DNA of 38,136 nt from Streptomyces sp. BR123 (lineage in GTDB: Bacteria; Actinomycetota; Actinomycetes; Streptomycetales; Streptomycetaceae): positions 1 through 38,136 of the forward strand of contig NZ_JACBGN010000042.1 of assembly GCF_013401435.1 (NCBI RefSeq). The letters run 5' to 3'. The notes under the pieces are model-generated. The model was given only the letters and a program-made list of their open reading frames with translations, ran no database searches and had not been told where the DNA came from. Positions 7,387 through 16,931 of the stretch are shown here, piece by piece. Each line of letters opens with the position of its first letter. The first letter of the stretch is position 1. The position numbers and the translations under genes were made by a program.

Positions 7387-8607
7387 TCAGCGGCCGGTCG
7401 GCGGGCGCGAGTACGGTCCGGCGGGCGCAACCCGCGCCGGTGCGGGCGAGGCGGCGACGACCCGGGACGGCAGCGGCACCGCGGCCGGAGCGGCCGACCG
7501 CGCCCACAGCACCAGCAGGACCGGCAGCGCCAGGTAGCCGAAGCGCCCCGCAGGGGCCAGCAGGAACGCCACCGTCAGGCCGACGGCCAGCCGGTCTGCG
7601 GCGGCGACCACGGTCCGCGGCGGCCGCAGCACCAGCGACACGGCCACCACTGCACCACCGAGGAGCAGCAGGGCCACCGTCACCCACCAGCCCCACGGTC
7701 CGAGTTCGCCGATCAGGCGGCCGGGCAGCGGGCTCCTCGCCGGAGTCGCCACCTCGGCCCGCCCGGTCGGGAACGCAAACACCTGCCGGACCAGTTCGGC
7801 GGGCTGCAGCAGGGCCGCCGGCAGCACCGCCACCGCCGTTCCCGCCGCCGCGACCGCCCCGCACCGCACGGCCGCCCGCCACCCGTACACCGCGGCCAGC
7901 AGCACCACCGCGACCGGGACGGCCGGCCAGGCCGTCCACTTCACCGCACACGCACCGGCCAGCGCGAAGCCGGCGAGCACCGGCCGTCCGGTCGCGGCCG
8001 CGGCCAGTGCCAGGCAGCACAGCCCCGCCAGCGGCAGGTCCACCCCGCTCACCGCCAGAGGGAGCGCCACCACCGGGGAGGCGACCAGCACCGGCATCAG
8101 GCCGCGGAGGCCGGCACCGCGTTCGCCGAGAACCCGTCGCCCGCCGCACATCCCGCCGAGCAGCGCGGCGGCACACCAGATCCGGGCGTCCCCGAGCAGC
8201 CGGGGCAGCCCGCCGGATTCCCCGAGCAGCGCCCGCGGTATCCCGAACAGCGCCATGCCCGGCAGGTACGGGGTGTATTCCTCGACCCGGCCGGGCCGGT
8301 CGACGTACGGGCTGCCGGAGTCCAGCAGCAGGCGGCCGGACCGCTCGATGACGGCGACCTCCGACTGGCCCTGCCCGGTCCACACCAGATACAGCAGCGG
8401 GACGGCGACCGCTCCGGCCAGCGCGAGCGCGAGGGCGGCGCGGGGCCGCCGCAGCCCGGTGGCGCAGGCGGCGCCGAGGTATCCGGCGGCCGCACACCAC
8501 CCCCACAGCCGGTGCGTGGCCAGCGTGGACACCAGCGGGAACGACAGCGCCCAGGCGGCTGCACACAGCCAGCCGAAGGCCCACCAGGAGGGTCGGGAGG
8601 AGGTCAT
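7387..8607 (-). CDS. Polytopic membrane glycosyltransferase (GT87/DUF2029-like mannosyltransferase)
   Basis: A 406-residue integral membrane protein with about ten hydrophobic helices spread from residue 8 to 380. The first extracytoplasmic loop carries SGSPYVDRPGRVEEYTPYLP, like the catalytic loop of GT-C-fold polyprenyl-phosphate mannose transferases. A conserved-looking ACAVKWTAWPAVPVAVVLL motif follows, with K-W-T-x-x-P as in GT87 proteins. The expected role is sugar transfer from a lipid-linked donor outside the membrane, to lipid or protein acceptors. The C-terminus is Pro/Ala-rich. The ATG at 8607 is preceded only by a G-rich stretch. It converges with the two-component operon. Confidence 0.75.
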   Translation of the reverse strand: MTSSRPSWWAFGWLCAAAWALSFPLVSTLATHRLWGWCAAAGYLGAACATGLRRPRAALALALAGAVAVPLLYLVWTGQGQSEVAVIERSGRLLLDSGSPYVDRPGRVEEYTPYLPGMALFGIPRALLGESGGLPRLLGDARIWCAAALLGGMCGGRRVLGERGAGLRGLMPVLVASPVVALPLAVSGVDLPLAGLCCLALAAAATGRPVLAGFALAGACAVKWTAWPAVPVAVVLLAAVYGWRAAVRCGAVAAAGTAVAVLPAALLQPAELVRQVFAFPTGRAEVATPARSPLPGRLIGELGPWGWWVTVALLLLGGAVVAVSLVLRPPRTVVAAADRLAVGLTVAFLLAPAGRFGYLALPVLLVLWARSAAPAAVPLPSRVVAASPAPARVAPAGPYSRPPTGR

Positions 8608-8838
8608 GCCCCCATTGCAGCCGCGGCCACCCCACCGGGTCTGCCCACCCACACGGACACTTCGGGGTCGGGTTTCCCCTACCCCGAGGTGCCGCGGGGC
8701 GGCCGTCCGCCTGCAGCCGGGGCTCTTCCAGGTACATGCGGCAGCCGGTGAGCATGGCGGCCCGGGCCGAGAGCCGTCGGCGCCTCGGCCCGGGCCGCCC
8801 ACCGGTCGACGACCTGCCTGGCCGGATCGCGCGGGGTG

Positions 8839-9954
8839 TCAAGGCTTCGGCAGGAACGCCTGCTTGCTCGCGCAGGTCCACACCGTGGCCCGGCCGATCC
8901 CGTTCTCGTCGAGGACGCTGCCGCCGACCCGGTCGTCGTCGGTGACCGCGTGGGCGCTGCCGCGGCGCGGACCGGAGCCGCCGGGAAGGGCCAGCACCGG
9001 TCCCTTCCCGGGCCAGTACGCGGGCTGCGTGCTCTTCCGCCAGCCCTCCTCGAAGGAGACGGCGGCGCCGACCACCGCCCCGCCGGTGGGGCTGGTGGCC
9101 TCCAGGGACAGCTCCTCCTCTCCCGCCAGCCGGCCGGGCTCGGTGGGGAGCGCGTCGTACGGCTGCTTCCAGGTCGCCGGCCGGAAGTGCTGCAGTTCGC
9201 GCCAGGCCGTCCACTCGTGGCCGACCACGCGGCCGCGGTTGTCGATGGCGCTGCCGACCGTGGAGTACATCTGCGCCTCCTGGTTCCACGCCTGGAGGCT
9301 GTACGGCGGGTACCCGCTGGCCGGCCAGACCACCGGGTGGGAGCGCAGGACGATCTCGTCGGTCTCCTGGTTCCAGTACTCGCTGTACAGGTTGCCGAGG
9401 ATGTCCCCCCGCTTGTTGACCGAGCTGACGGAGAGCCGGCTGTTCGGATAGGCGTCGGCGGGCGCCGGGAGTTCGCGGACCACCGAGCCGTTCGCCCACT
9501 CCTTCGCGACGCCGTTCTCGCTGGTGACCACCCGGCCGGTCGCGCTGACCGCGGCGGCCGCGCCGTAACGGCCCGGGGTGGTCAGCAGCCGGACGGCGGT
9601 GTCGCCCGGCCGGTAGCTGAACGCGGCCCTGGTGTCGAAGTCACGCGTCAGCGTGCCGGCCATCAGGCCGTTGTCACTGACGGAGGTGACCGTGCCCCCG
9701 GTCCAGCCGTCGGGCATCGGCACGGCGTGCGCGGTGGACCCGGTCCAGTAGACCGGCAGACCGTTGCTCGTGCCGACCGCGAGGTCGCCTCGGCCCAGGC
9801 CGTGGACCGTCCCGCTGCGCGTCGGCCCGTCGGCGGACAGTGCGTCCAGCGTCCGGAGTTCCGGTGTGCAGCCGGCGGCACCGGCCGGCCCCGCGGCTGT
9901 GATCAGTCCTGCCAGTGCGACGGCGGCAGCGGCCGCGGCCATGCTCTTCCGCAT
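8839..9954 (-). CDS. Secreted HAF-repeat protein
   Basis: A 371-residue exported protein. The signal peptide is MRKSMAAAAAAVALAGLITA with cleavage after PAGAAG. The mature part is built from repeated short strand units of the type seen in HAF (probable extracellular repeat) proteins: S-x-N/D-x-x-G-x-x-x-G followed by an aromatic Trp/Pro segment, for example VSDNGLMAGTL, VSATGRVVTSENG, VNKRGDILGNL, IDNRGRVVGHEW and VTDDDRVGGSVL. Such proteins are probably beta-propeller-like. Two cysteines, one near each end of the mature chain, could close the propeller. A GGGGGG ribosome binding site lies about 9 nt before the ATG. It is divergent from the methyltransferase gene at 10073; the function is unknown. 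Confidence 0.82.
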   Translation of the reverse strand: MRKSMAAAAAAVALAGLITAAGPAGAAGCTPELRTLDALSADGPTRSGTVHGLGRGDLAVGTSNGLPVYWTGSTAHAVPMPDGWTGGTVTSVSDNGLMAGTLTRDFDTRAAFSYRPGDTAVRLLTTPGRYGAAAAVSATGRVVTSENGVAKEWANGSVVRELPAPADAYPNSRLSVSSVNKRGDILGNLYSEYWNQETDEIVLRSHPVVWPASGYPPYSLQAWNQEAQMYSTVGSAIDNRGRVVGHEWTAWRELQHFRPATWKQPYDALPTEPGRLAGEEELSLEATSPTGGAVVGAAVSFEEGWRKSTQPAYWPGKGPVLALPGGSGPRRGSAHAVTDDDRVGGSVLDENGIGRATVWTCASKQAFLPKP

Positions 9955-10072
9955 GCGGAGAACCCCCCTGGTTGTGGCATGTACGAGCCACATACTGCCG
10001 GGAAAGCGGGCGGAATGGTACAGACCGTTTGTGATCGTTCGCTTGGGCGGGCTCGCGCGTCGGCGGGGCGGC

Positions 10073-10687
10073 GTGTGCTTCGATGAGGGGGTGGAGAGCA
10101 TCGCACGGCGGCTCCTGACCAAGGGGTTCGGCCGGCCGAGCGGCTTGCCGGGCCGTCTCGGCGGCCGGCTCATGGCCCACGGCAACGCCGCCACCGAGCG
10201 CCATGCGGTCGCCGTCGCCGCGCCCGCCGAACACGACGTCGTCATCGTCCTCGGCCCGGGACCGGGCGTCGGGCTCGAAGCCGCCGCCCGGCGCTCGGCC
10301 CATGTCGTCGGCATCGACCCCTCCGAACTCATGCTCGCCGCGGCCCGCCGCCGCTGCGCGGCCCCGATCGCCCGGGGCCGTCTCCGCCTCGTCCTCGGCA
10401 CCGCCGCCCGTACCGGTGAACCCGACGCCTCCGCCGACGTCGTCATCTCCGTCAACAACCTCCACCTCTGGCCCGACGTACCCGGCGCCCTCGCCGAACT
10501 CCACCGCGTCCTGCGACCGGGTGGCCGTCTCGTCCTCTCCGCCCACGAGAAGTGGCTTCCCGCCGGCCTCCCCGCGCTCGCCGGCCTGGTCGTCGCGGCC
10601 AGATTCGGCTCCGTCCGCACGTGGACCTGGGAACCCCCGAGCCGCATGGCATCGACAGCGGCGCAACTGAGCGCGGTACGCACGTAG
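10073..10687 (+). CDS. Class I SAM-dependent methyltransferase
   Basis: About 204 residues with a Rossmann methyltransferase fold. Motif I is VVIVLGPGPGVGLEAA, the acidic ribose-binding end of strand 2 is VVGIDPSELML, motif IV is ADVVISVNNLHLW and motif V/VI includes LAELHRVLRPGGRLVLSAHE. The substrate is unknown; close relatives are generic methyltransferase type 11 proteins. GTG at 10073 is preferred because a GGGG run lies about 4 nt upstream; GTG 10091 is the alternative, but its G-rich box abuts the codon. It is transcribed alone, divergent from the HAF protein and convergent with the PucR-like regulator. Confidence 0.82.
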   Translation: MCFDEGVESIARRLLTKGFGRPSGLPGRLGGRLMAHGNAATERHAVAVAAPAEHDVVIVLGPGPGVGLEAAARRSAHVVGIDPSELMLAAARRRCAAPIARGRLRLVLGTAARTGEPDASADVVISVNNLHLWPDVPGALAELHRVLRPGGRLVLSAHEKWLPAGLPALAGLVVAARFGSVRTWTWEPPSRMASTAAQLSAVRT

Positions 10688-10844
10688 GTTCTCGGGCGGG
10701 GTGCCGCAGCGGTCAGCGCGTCTGCGCCCTCCACGCGGCGAACAGGTCGGACGTGTGGGCCTCGGGGGCCGCGCCCTTCCCGTCACTGACTCGGTGTCGT
10801 CCCCGGCACCCTACGCACCCCCGGCCGCGCACGCCGCGGTCCGC

Positions 10845-12050
10845 CTACGGGGCGCGGTCAGGGTCGGGCATCAGTCGCAGCGCGTGGAGTGCCACGGCGA
10901 GGTCGGCGACCGCGCGGGGGTCGCGCAGCGAGCGCCCCGTCAGCTCCTCCAGCCGGCGCAGGCGGTAGCGGACGGTGTTGCGGTGGCAGTACAGGAGCCG
11001 CGCCGCGTCTGCCGTCGAGCCTGCCGCAGCGAACCAGCACTCCAGGGTCTCCAGCAGGCGGTCCCGCTCGTCGGCCGGCAGCCGCAGGACCCCTTCGAGG
11101 ACGGCGCGGGCTATCCGGCCGGCCTCGTCCGGGGCCGCGGCCACCAGCAGGGCGGCCGGACTGTCGTCGAAGCGTGCGACCCCCGCGGGTCGGCCGCGGA
11201 CACCGGTGAGCGCCAGGCGGGCGAGCCTGAGGGCCCTGGGGGTGTCCCGCAGGTCCCGGTACGAGGGGCTGACGCCCACGCGGACGGCTGCCGCCGCCCG
11301 GTGCAGGACGTGCAGGACCGCGTCGTCGGCTCCCGGGCGGCGGACGGCCACCACGCCGACGTGGAGGTCCGGCAGCAGGCGCCAGGCCGACCGCAGGTGT
11401 TCGGCGAGGAGGCGCGCCTCGATCCCGGGCAGTGCCTCCCGGCCGGGGCCGGGCACCTCGGCGGCGACCACGACGTAGGGGCCGCCGGTCGGCAGGCCGA
11501 GTACGTCGGCGGCTTCCCAGAGGGTGGTGCGGTCGGTGAGCAGGCCCGTGAACAGGGCCTCGACCATCGCCGAACGCTCCCGTTCGCGCTGCAGCACCAT
11601 CTCGGCTGCCTCCTCCCGGTACGCGTCGCTCGCCGACGCCGCGAGGCCCCCGTTCACCCACCAGGCGGCCAGCGACATGATCGTTTCGGTGGTGAGGCCC
11701 TGGGTGGAGCGGGCCTCGGCGGCAATGGCGGACCACAGCACCTCGGAGCCGACGCGGTAGGCGTGCAGCAGCTCGGCCAGCGGCGTTCCCCGGCGTGCCC
11801 GTTGGCGTCCGGTCTCCTGCGCCGGCGCCCCTTCCGCGCACCGGCCGTCGACGAGCTGCCGGAGCACCTGCTCGCAGTTGCCCCGGCACGATGCGGCCAG
11901 CTCCGCGAAGGGAACGTGCTCGTCGCCCCGGTAGTACGCCACCTCGGCACGGATGCGGCGGGCCATCCGGGTGCCGAGCTCCTCGGTGCGCGTGAGCAAG
12001 GCGGCCGCCACGGGCGCGATCTCGGCGGGTGCGTCGGGAGTGCGGCTCAT
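10845..12050 (-). CDS. PucR/CdaR-type transcriptional regulator
   Basis: A 401-residue regulator. The N-terminal 170 residues form a helical domain like the RsbT-co-antagonist-like domain of streptomycete PucR proteins (R-x-x-T-P-L-x-E-L-L-H-A-Y-R-V-G around residue 88). The middle (about 190-300) is a GGDEF-like CdaR domain. The C-terminal helix-turn-helix (about 335-395) reads TLECWFAAAGSTADAARLL then YCHRNTVRYRLRRLEELTG, which is the PucR HTH_30 signature. The ATG at 12050 is used. It faces the SGNH hydrolase gene across a 178-bp divergent region and may control it. The effector is unknown. Confidence 0.88.
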   Translation of the reverse strand: MSRTPDAPAEIAPVAAALLTRTEELGTRMARRIRAEVAYYRGDEHVPFAELAASCRGNCEQVLRQLVDGRCAEGAPAQETGRQRARRGTPLAELLHAYRVGSEVLWSAIAAEARSTQGLTTETIMSLAAWWVNGGLAASASDAYREEAAEMVLQRERERSAMVEALFTGLLTDRTTLWEAADVLGLPTGGPYVVVAAEVPGPGREALPGIEARLLAEHLRSAWRLLPDLHVGVVAVRRPGADDAVLHVLHRAAAAVRVGVSPSYRDLRDTPRALRLARLALTGVRGRPAGVARFDDSPAALLVAAAPDEAGRIARAVLEGVLRLPADERDRLLETLECWFAAAGSTADAARLLYCHRNTVRYRLRRLEELTGRSLRDPRAVADLAVALHALRLMPDPDRAP

Positions 12051-12228
12051 GCCCGCAGGCTACAAACGGCCGCGTGCGGCGGAAGGTGCATTGTGCCCCG
12101 GGACAACGCGGGGCGGCGCGGGTGTGTGTGCCGGCACATGGCCCGGGCCCGGGTCCGGCCAGCACGATACGAGGACGTTACCGGCCGGTATCGGACCGCT
12201 CCGTCGTGCTGTCTCCTCAGGGGGAACC

Positions 12229-13161
12229 GTGTCCACAGCCGCAACACCCCACAGCGCCCGCCGTGCTGCCCGCCGTGTTTCCGTCCTGGCCGGTGCCGCG
12301 CTCGTCGGCTCCGCCCTCACCCTTGCCACCGCCACCGCCTCCGCGCAGGCCGCGGCCCCTGCCCCGCCCTCGGCGCCCGCCGGGACGGCCAGGTACGTGG
12401 CCCTCGGGGACTCGTACGCCGCCGGGGCGGGGGTCCCCGCCCAGTCCGCGGGCCTGTGCCTGCGCTCCGACCGCAACTACGGCCACCTCGTCGCCGCGGC
12501 CCTCGCCCCGTCCGCGTACGTGGACAGGACCTGCACCGGAGCCAAGGTGAGCGCCCTCACCACGCCCCAGACGGACGCCGGGACCGTCGTCAACGGCCCT
12601 CAGCTCGATGCCGTCACGTCCGACACGTCCCTGGTCACCCTCACGCTCGGCGGCAACGACATGGGCACCTCCGACGTCGGCTTCGTGGATGTCGTGGCCG
12701 TCTGCACGAGCCTCGCCCTGACCGATCCCCTCGGATCGCCCTGCCGGGACTTCTACGGCGACACGCTCGGCAGGCGGCTCGACTCGGCGGCGGCACGGCT
12801 GACCGACGGCCTGCGCACGCTGTCCGCCAGGGCGCCCCGCGCGAAGGTGGTCGTCGTCGGCTACCCGTCGGTGCTCCCCGACGATCCGTCGGCGTGCCTG
12901 GGCAAGCTGCCCGTCACGACCGGCGACCTCCGCTTCCTGCGCTCCGTCATCGGCGAACTCAACGAGAAGACGGCCGGGGCCGCCGCCGCGGCGGGCGCCG
13001 CGTACGCCGACACCCTCGGCCCGACCAGGGGCCACGACAGCTGCTCCCCGTCCCCCTGGATCGAGGGAGTCCTGCCCACGTCGCCCGCAGCGCCACTGCA
13101 CCCCAACGCCCCCGGGCAGCGCGCCATGGCCGAGGCGGTGTTGCGGGCGCTGGGCCGCTGA
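12229..13161 (+). CDS. Secreted SGNH/GDSL-family hydrolase (lipase/esterase)
   Basis: A 310-residue exported esterase. A basic N-terminus with twin arginines (SARRAARRVSV) precedes a hydrophobic stretch and cleavage near ASAQA. The catalytic blocks are present: block I YVALGDSYAAGAGVP with the Ser nucleophile, the oxyanion Gly in the second block, block III LTLGGNDMG with the Asn, and block V PLHPNAPGQRAMAE with the His. Several cysteines suggest disulfides, as in the Streptomyces SGNH lipase family. The GTG at 12229 follows CAGGGGGAACC, a good ribosome binding site. It is divergent from the PucR-like regulator. Confidence 0.92.
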   Translation: MSTAATPHSARRAARRVSVLAGAALVGSALTLATATASAQAAAPAPPSAPAGTARYVALGDSYAAGAGVPAQSAGLCLRSDRNYGHLVAAALAPSAYVDRTCTGAKVSALTTPQTDAGTVVNGPQLDAVTSDTSLVTLTLGGNDMGTSDVGFVDVVAVCTSLALTDPLGSPCRDFYGDTLGRRLDSAAARLTDGLRTLSARAPRAKVVVVGYPSVLPDDPSACLGKLPVTTGDLRFLRSVIGELNEKTAGAAAAAGAAYADTLGPTRGHDSCSPSPWIEGVLPTSPAAPLHPNAPGQRAMAEAVLRALGR

Positions 13162-13323
13162 ACCCGCCCGCACGCCCGCCCCGTCAGGGACGCTGCGCTG
13201 CCGCACGCCCTGCTGCGCTCCGTCGAGCCAAGGGATCATGTGACTGGGTCCGCTCGCCGCGCCGCCGTTTCCTGAAGGGCACTCCCCCACGGAGCAGGAA
13301 CCACAACGAGACCGTCCTGACCC

Positions 13324-13690
13324 GTGACCGAGCGCACCGGCATGGACACCGAACAGAAGGACGGCCCCGTCCGGCTCCACGCCTCGGCCGACGCCGAGGA
13401 CGAGGCGCCGGTCGGGGCCCTGCTCGTCGAAGGCGGCCTGCACCGGGCGCGGGGCGACCTGGAACGGGCCGAGCACACCATGAGACCGCCGTCACCTGCC
13501 ACAACCTGGCCTGCCCCGCCTACCGGCGGGGCCGCCTCGCCGAGGACGAGCAGCTCTGCCGCCGCGCGCCGGCCGCCTGCAGTCCTGCTGCGGCACGTGA
13601 TCGACTGCAACGCGGCCGAGGAGGTCGAGGAGGAGTGCGCGGTCCCGGCGCCTGCCGGGGCAGGGCGGCGGGGCCGTGATCAAGGGGGGT
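13324..13690 (+). pseudogene. Remnant of a tetratricopeptide-repeat gene
   Basis: The gap 13162-13714 holds no intact conserved gene. One frame begins MTERTGMDTEQKDGPVRLHA and runs to GDLERAEH. The TPR sequence then continues in another frame as HETAVTCHNLACPAYRRGRL followed by AEDEQLCRRA, which matches the kinesin-light-chain-type repeat (E-T-A-x-x-x-x-N-L-A...A-E-x-x-x-R-R-A). A frameshift near 13480 separates the two. The first frame stays open to 13704, so a 126-residue product could still be made, but its second half would not be TPR. Confidence 0.45.
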
Positions 13691-13701
13691 CGCCGGCCGC
13701 G

Positions 13702-13707
13702 TAGGGT
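13702..13707 (+). promoter_or_regulatory. Putative -10 element of a leaderless transcript
   Basis: TAGGGT lies 7 nt before the ATG at 13715, which would put the transcription start at the start codon. This supports 13715 over the in-frame GTG at 13676 as the translation start. Confidence 0.45.
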
Positions 13708-13714
13708 TTGCGCC

Positions 13715-14977
13715 ATGGGATGGACAGCGGGGAGCGAAGGGGGTACTTCGCCCGGACTCCAGGGGTGGCAGGCGCCCAGCGCCGTCGAGCGCGGGCTGTA
13801 CGAGGCGAGGGTGCGGGGCGACTGGCCGGCGTACTACGACCTCGTGGCCCAGGCGGACCTGTTCATGATGCAGTCCAAGGCCGCGGTGGACGCCAACCGC
13901 GGGACCAGCCGCTTCCACCGGTACTGGAACCCCCGGACCGGCACCTACTGCCTGGCCGTGTACACCGCCGGCATGCTCCCGCCGCCGGCACCCGACCCGG
14001 TCTACAACGCCTACTCCCTGGGCTGGTTCGCGGGCGTGTGGGAGGCCGGCGACCCGCCGTACCTCGTGGTGAACCCGGGCAGCCCCTGCGAGGGAGTACT
14101 GCCCGCCGGCCCCGAGGGCCGGGAGCTGTGGCAGCGGCACTACGCGAAGGTGGAGCGGCGCGGCCTCGCGCGGGACGCCGTCCACACCCTCGAGATCGGC
14201 GGCCCGCTCCACGGCCGGGTGGCTTTCGGCCTGGCCGTCGGCGCGCACCTCTCCGTCCGCAACGGCCGGTTCTGGAACGCGATGGCCTACCACGGCAGCG
14301 GCTACACCGCCGAGCGGGAGATCCTCGAAGAGTGGTGGGGCGTCACCACCCGGGAGGGCTGGCTGGAGATGCAGGAGCTGCTGCTGAGCGCCGGCATGGT
14401 CAGCAGCCTCTGGAAGTTCGTCCTGCGGCTGCGCCGTGAGATGGCCCTGGACTTCGCGGGTCCCGTCGACGCCGACCACTGGCGTACGGCTGCCGCCCAC
14501 GTCGTACGCCGCCGGGCCGAGGAGGCAGCCGAACCGGTGCTGACTCCCGACGGCGTGGACCGGGGCCGGGTCGTGACCGCGTCCGAGGTCGAGTCCGACG
14601 TCGACCGCGTGCAGCGGCTGATCGGCCGGATCACCCGCTACGAGGCCCGGTTCCGCGCCGACGGGATCCTGCCGGAACGCGGCTACGTGCGCACCATCGA
14701 GGCGTGGGACCACGGCCGCGCCTCCGGCATGGCCCGCTGGGGCCTGGCCGCCCGTCTGTGCTCCCTGCAGGAGGCGGAGGCGGCGGTCGTCCGCGCCGGG
14801 CGCCTCGTCCACGCCAACTACCGCTCCTGGGAGGACTTCTCGGCGGCGTACGTGCTCGGCCGCTGCCTGCACTTCGACGAGGAGGAGTTCGGGCAGTGGT
14901 ACGAGACGGCACTCCGCGGCCACCGCGTCCTCACCACCGACCCCGCCAGCCCCTGGCGCACGCTCCCCTGGGCCTGA
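13715..14977 (+). CDS. DUF1266-domain protein
   Basis: A 420-residue soluble protein. The C-terminal 190 residues match my recollection of streptomycete DUF1266: AWDHGRASGMARWGLAARLC followed by a helix, then NYRSWEDFSAAYVLGRCLHF and a final RVLTTDPASPW. The N-terminal half contains WNPRTGTYCLAVYTAGMLPP and a region like the SseB-type domain often fused to DUF1266. There is no signal peptide or membrane segment. The function is not known for the family. ATG 13715 is chosen because a TAGGGT -10 element 7 nt upstream suggests leaderless expression; GTG 13676 would add 13 basic residues. Confidence 0.85.
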   Translation: MGWTAGSEGGTSPGLQGWQAPSAVERGLYEARVRGDWPAYYDLVAQADLFMMQSKAAVDANRGTSRFHRYWNPRTGTYCLAVYTAGMLPPPAPDPVYNAYSLGWFAGVWEAGDPPYLVVNPGSPCEGVLPAGPEGRELWQRHYAKVERRGLARDAVHTLEIGGPLHGRVAFGLAVGAHLSVRNGRFWNAMAYHGSGYTAEREILEEWWGVTTREGWLEMQELLLSAGMVSSLWKFVLRLRREMALDFAGPVDADHWRTAAAHVVRRRAEEAAEPVLTPDGVDRGRVVTASEVESDVDRVQRLIGRITRYEARFRADGILPERGYVRTIEAWDHGRASGMARWGLAARLCSLQEAEAAVVRAGRLVHANYRSWEDFSAAYVLGRCLHFDEEEFGQWYETALRGHRVLTTDPASPWRTLPWA

Positions 14978-15248
14978 CGGGTCGTTCGCCGCCCGCGGCT
15001 CGGGCTCGGGCCCGGTCCGCCGCGGCACCGCCGGCCTGGGCGCCGGTGCGTCGTCGCCGTGCCGTGGGGAAATGACCGGTCTGCAGCGGCAGTTCGGCGG
15101 AGGTTCGAGGGAGGCGCGCGGGAAAGGGGGTGATCCCGCGCCTGTCCACTCTCAACGTATAGCCGACCGGGGGGCTTGCGGCAAGGCCCCGGGAGTGACG
15201 CAGAATCACCGACCGAAGCCGTGGTGCGAGGAAACGGGGAGTGGCGCA

Positions 15249-16466
15249 GTGCGAGTGGTGCTTTCGACGTATGGGTCGCGAGGGGACGTCGAGCCGCTGG
15301 TGGGGCTCGCGGAACAGTTGCGGGGGCTGGGCGCGGAGGTGCGGGTGTGCGCGCCGCCGGACGAGGACTTCGCACAGCGGTTGGCCTCGGTCGGGGTGCC
15401 GCTGGTGCCGGTCGGGCAGTCGGCGCGTGCGCTGACGGTCGCGGCGCCGCGGCCGTCGTCGCTGCCCGAGCGCGCGGCCGCGCTGATCGCCGGGCAGTTC
15501 GACGCGGTCATGGCGGCGGCCGAGGGGTGCGACGTGCTGATGGCGACTGGTGCGATGCCCGCCGCGGCGGGAGCGCGGTCGGTGGCCGAGAAGCTGGGCG
15601 TTCCGTCGGTGTCCGTGACGTTCCAGCAGCTCACCCTGCCGTCTCCGCACCGCCCGCCGCTGGCGTACCCGGGCCGGCCGTTTCCGCCGGAGGCGACCGA
15701 CAACCGGGAGCTGTGGGAGCTGGACGCCCGGAGCATCGACGCGCTGTTCGGCGAGGCGCTCAACGCGAACCGGGCCTCGGTCGGCCTGCCGCCTGTGGAC
15801 GGCGTCCGCGACTACGTCATCGGGGACCGGCCGTGGCTGGCGACGGACCCGGTCCTGGACCCGTGGCGGGGGGAGCCGGGCCTCGGCGTCGTCCAGACCG
15901 GCGCGTGGATCCACGCGGATCCCCGCCCGCTCCCGGCCGGGTTGGCGGCGTTCCTGGACGCCGGTGCGCCGCCGGTGTACGTGGGCTTCGGCAGCATGGC
16001 CCTGCACGCGTCGGGGGACGTCGCCCGGGTGGCCATCGAGGCGGTCCGGGCGCAGGGCCGTCGCGTGGTCGTGGCCGGCGGCTGGGCCGATCTGGCCCTG
16101 GTCGACGACCGGGACGACTGCTTCGCCGTCGGCGAGGTCAACCAGCAGGCGCTGTTCCGGCGGGTGGCCGCCGTCGTCCACCACGGCGGCGCGGGTACGA
16201 CGACGGCGGCGACCCGGGCGGGAGCGCCCCAGGTGGTGGTGCCCCAGACGGCGGACCAGCCGTACTGGGCCGGGCGGGTGGCCGACCTGGGCATCGGCGC
16301 GGCCCACGACGGTCCGGCTCCGACGTTCGCTTCCCTGTCGGCGGGGCTGCGGACGGCCCTGGCGCCCGGGACCCGCGCGCGGGCGACCGTGATGGCCGGC
16401 AGGGTCCGCGCGGACGGAGCGGCGCTGGCGGCGAGGCTGCTGCTCGACACGGCCGGCCTGCATTGA
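15249..16466 (+). CDS. GT1-family glycosyltransferase (UGT/GtfB-like)
   Basis: A 405-residue GT-B-fold glycosyltransferase. The N-terminus is the typical MRVVLSTYGSRGDVEPLVGL start (GTG here), and the acceptor domain carries the aromatic-rich QQLTLPSPHRPPLAYPG loop. The C-terminal nucleotide-sugar-binding domain has PPVYVGFGSMA and the signature VHHGGAGTTTAATRAGAPQV ending with VVPQTADQPYWA. This places it with the enzymes that glycosylate glycopeptides, macrolides and sterols. The acceptor cannot be told. A GGGGAG ribosome binding site lies 7 nt upstream. It is not next to obvious biosynthetic genes, so it may be an orphan resistance- or detoxification-type transferase. Confidence 0.92.
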   Translation: MRVVLSTYGSRGDVEPLVGLAEQLRGLGAEVRVCAPPDEDFAQRLASVGVPLVPVGQSARALTVAAPRPSSLPERAAALIAGQFDAVMAAAEGCDVLMATGAMPAAAGARSVAEKLGVPSVSVTFQQLTLPSPHRPPLAYPGRPFPPEATDNRELWELDARSIDALFGEALNANRASVGLPPVDGVRDYVIGDRPWLATDPVLDPWRGEPGLGVVQTGAWIHADPRPLPAGLAAFLDAGAPPVYVGFGSMALHASGDVARVAIEAVRAQGRRVVVAGGWADLALVDDRDDCFAVGEVNQQALFRRVAAVVHHGGAGTTTAATRAGAPQVVVPQTADQPYWAGRVADLGIGAAHDGPAPTFASLSAGLRTALAPGTRARATVMAGRVRADGAALAARLLLDTAGLH

Positions 16467-16931
16467 CGGACGGTCCGGCGAGCGCCGGCTTCGGCCCCGG
16501 CCGGCCCTGAGGAACGCCTCGCTCCCGGCCCGGGCGACGGTCTGTGCGGCGGCCCCGGCGGCAGTGCGCGGATGCGGAGGACTCGCGCACCCGGCGGCCC
16601 GCGATCCCGGTTGCGGCGAGGGCGCGGGCCACGTGTTCGCTGCGGGTCTGCGGGCACGGCGTTCCGGACGCGGATGCCAGGGGGCTTCTCCGGCTTCCGC
16701 TTCCGCTTCTGCACCAGGCGGTGCACGGTACGGATCAGGCGCGACGGGGATGCCGGGGGCCGGTTCCGGGCGTGGCGGGTGCGGGACGGGCCGTCCTGTC
16801 CGGTACAGGGAAGACGGGCTGAAGGCTGGCCTTCAGCCCGTCGGCCGCGCGGCACGAGGAGAAGGGGTGCCCACCGCGCGGCCCTTCGGGAAAGCCGTTG
16901 TCATCGGGTCCCCTGCCCCGGAGTGGGTGTT
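16467..16931. other. Gene-free stretch with a terminator
   Basis: A gap of 465 bases between two convergent genes. Open frames on both strands show no recognisable motif or plausible start. The only clear structure is the perfect hairpin at 16815-16840. A second, shorter inverted repeat (GGAGTG/CACTCC) spans the stop codon of the minus-strand gene at about 16919-16940. Confidence 0.5.
16815..16840. terminator. Perfect 12-bp-arm hairpin, likely bidirectional terminator
   Basis: CGGGCTGAAGGC (16815-16826) pairs exactly with GCCTTCAGCCCG (16829-16840); allowing a 4-nt loop leaves 11 bp. It lies between the convergent genes ending at 16466 (+) and 16932 (-). There is no T-tract, as is usual in Streptomyces. 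Confidence 0.7.

Noticed and set aside
10701..13679. Long plus-strand open frame through the PucR-like and SGNH genes
   Set aside because: It runs antisense to the regulator and out of frame with the hydrolase, is low-complexity, and conflicts with well-supported genes on both strands.
16467..16855. Possible minus-strand basic protein in the gap after the GT1 gene
   Set aside because: Arg/Pro-rich composition from GC bias, no plausible start with a ribosome binding site, and no motif.
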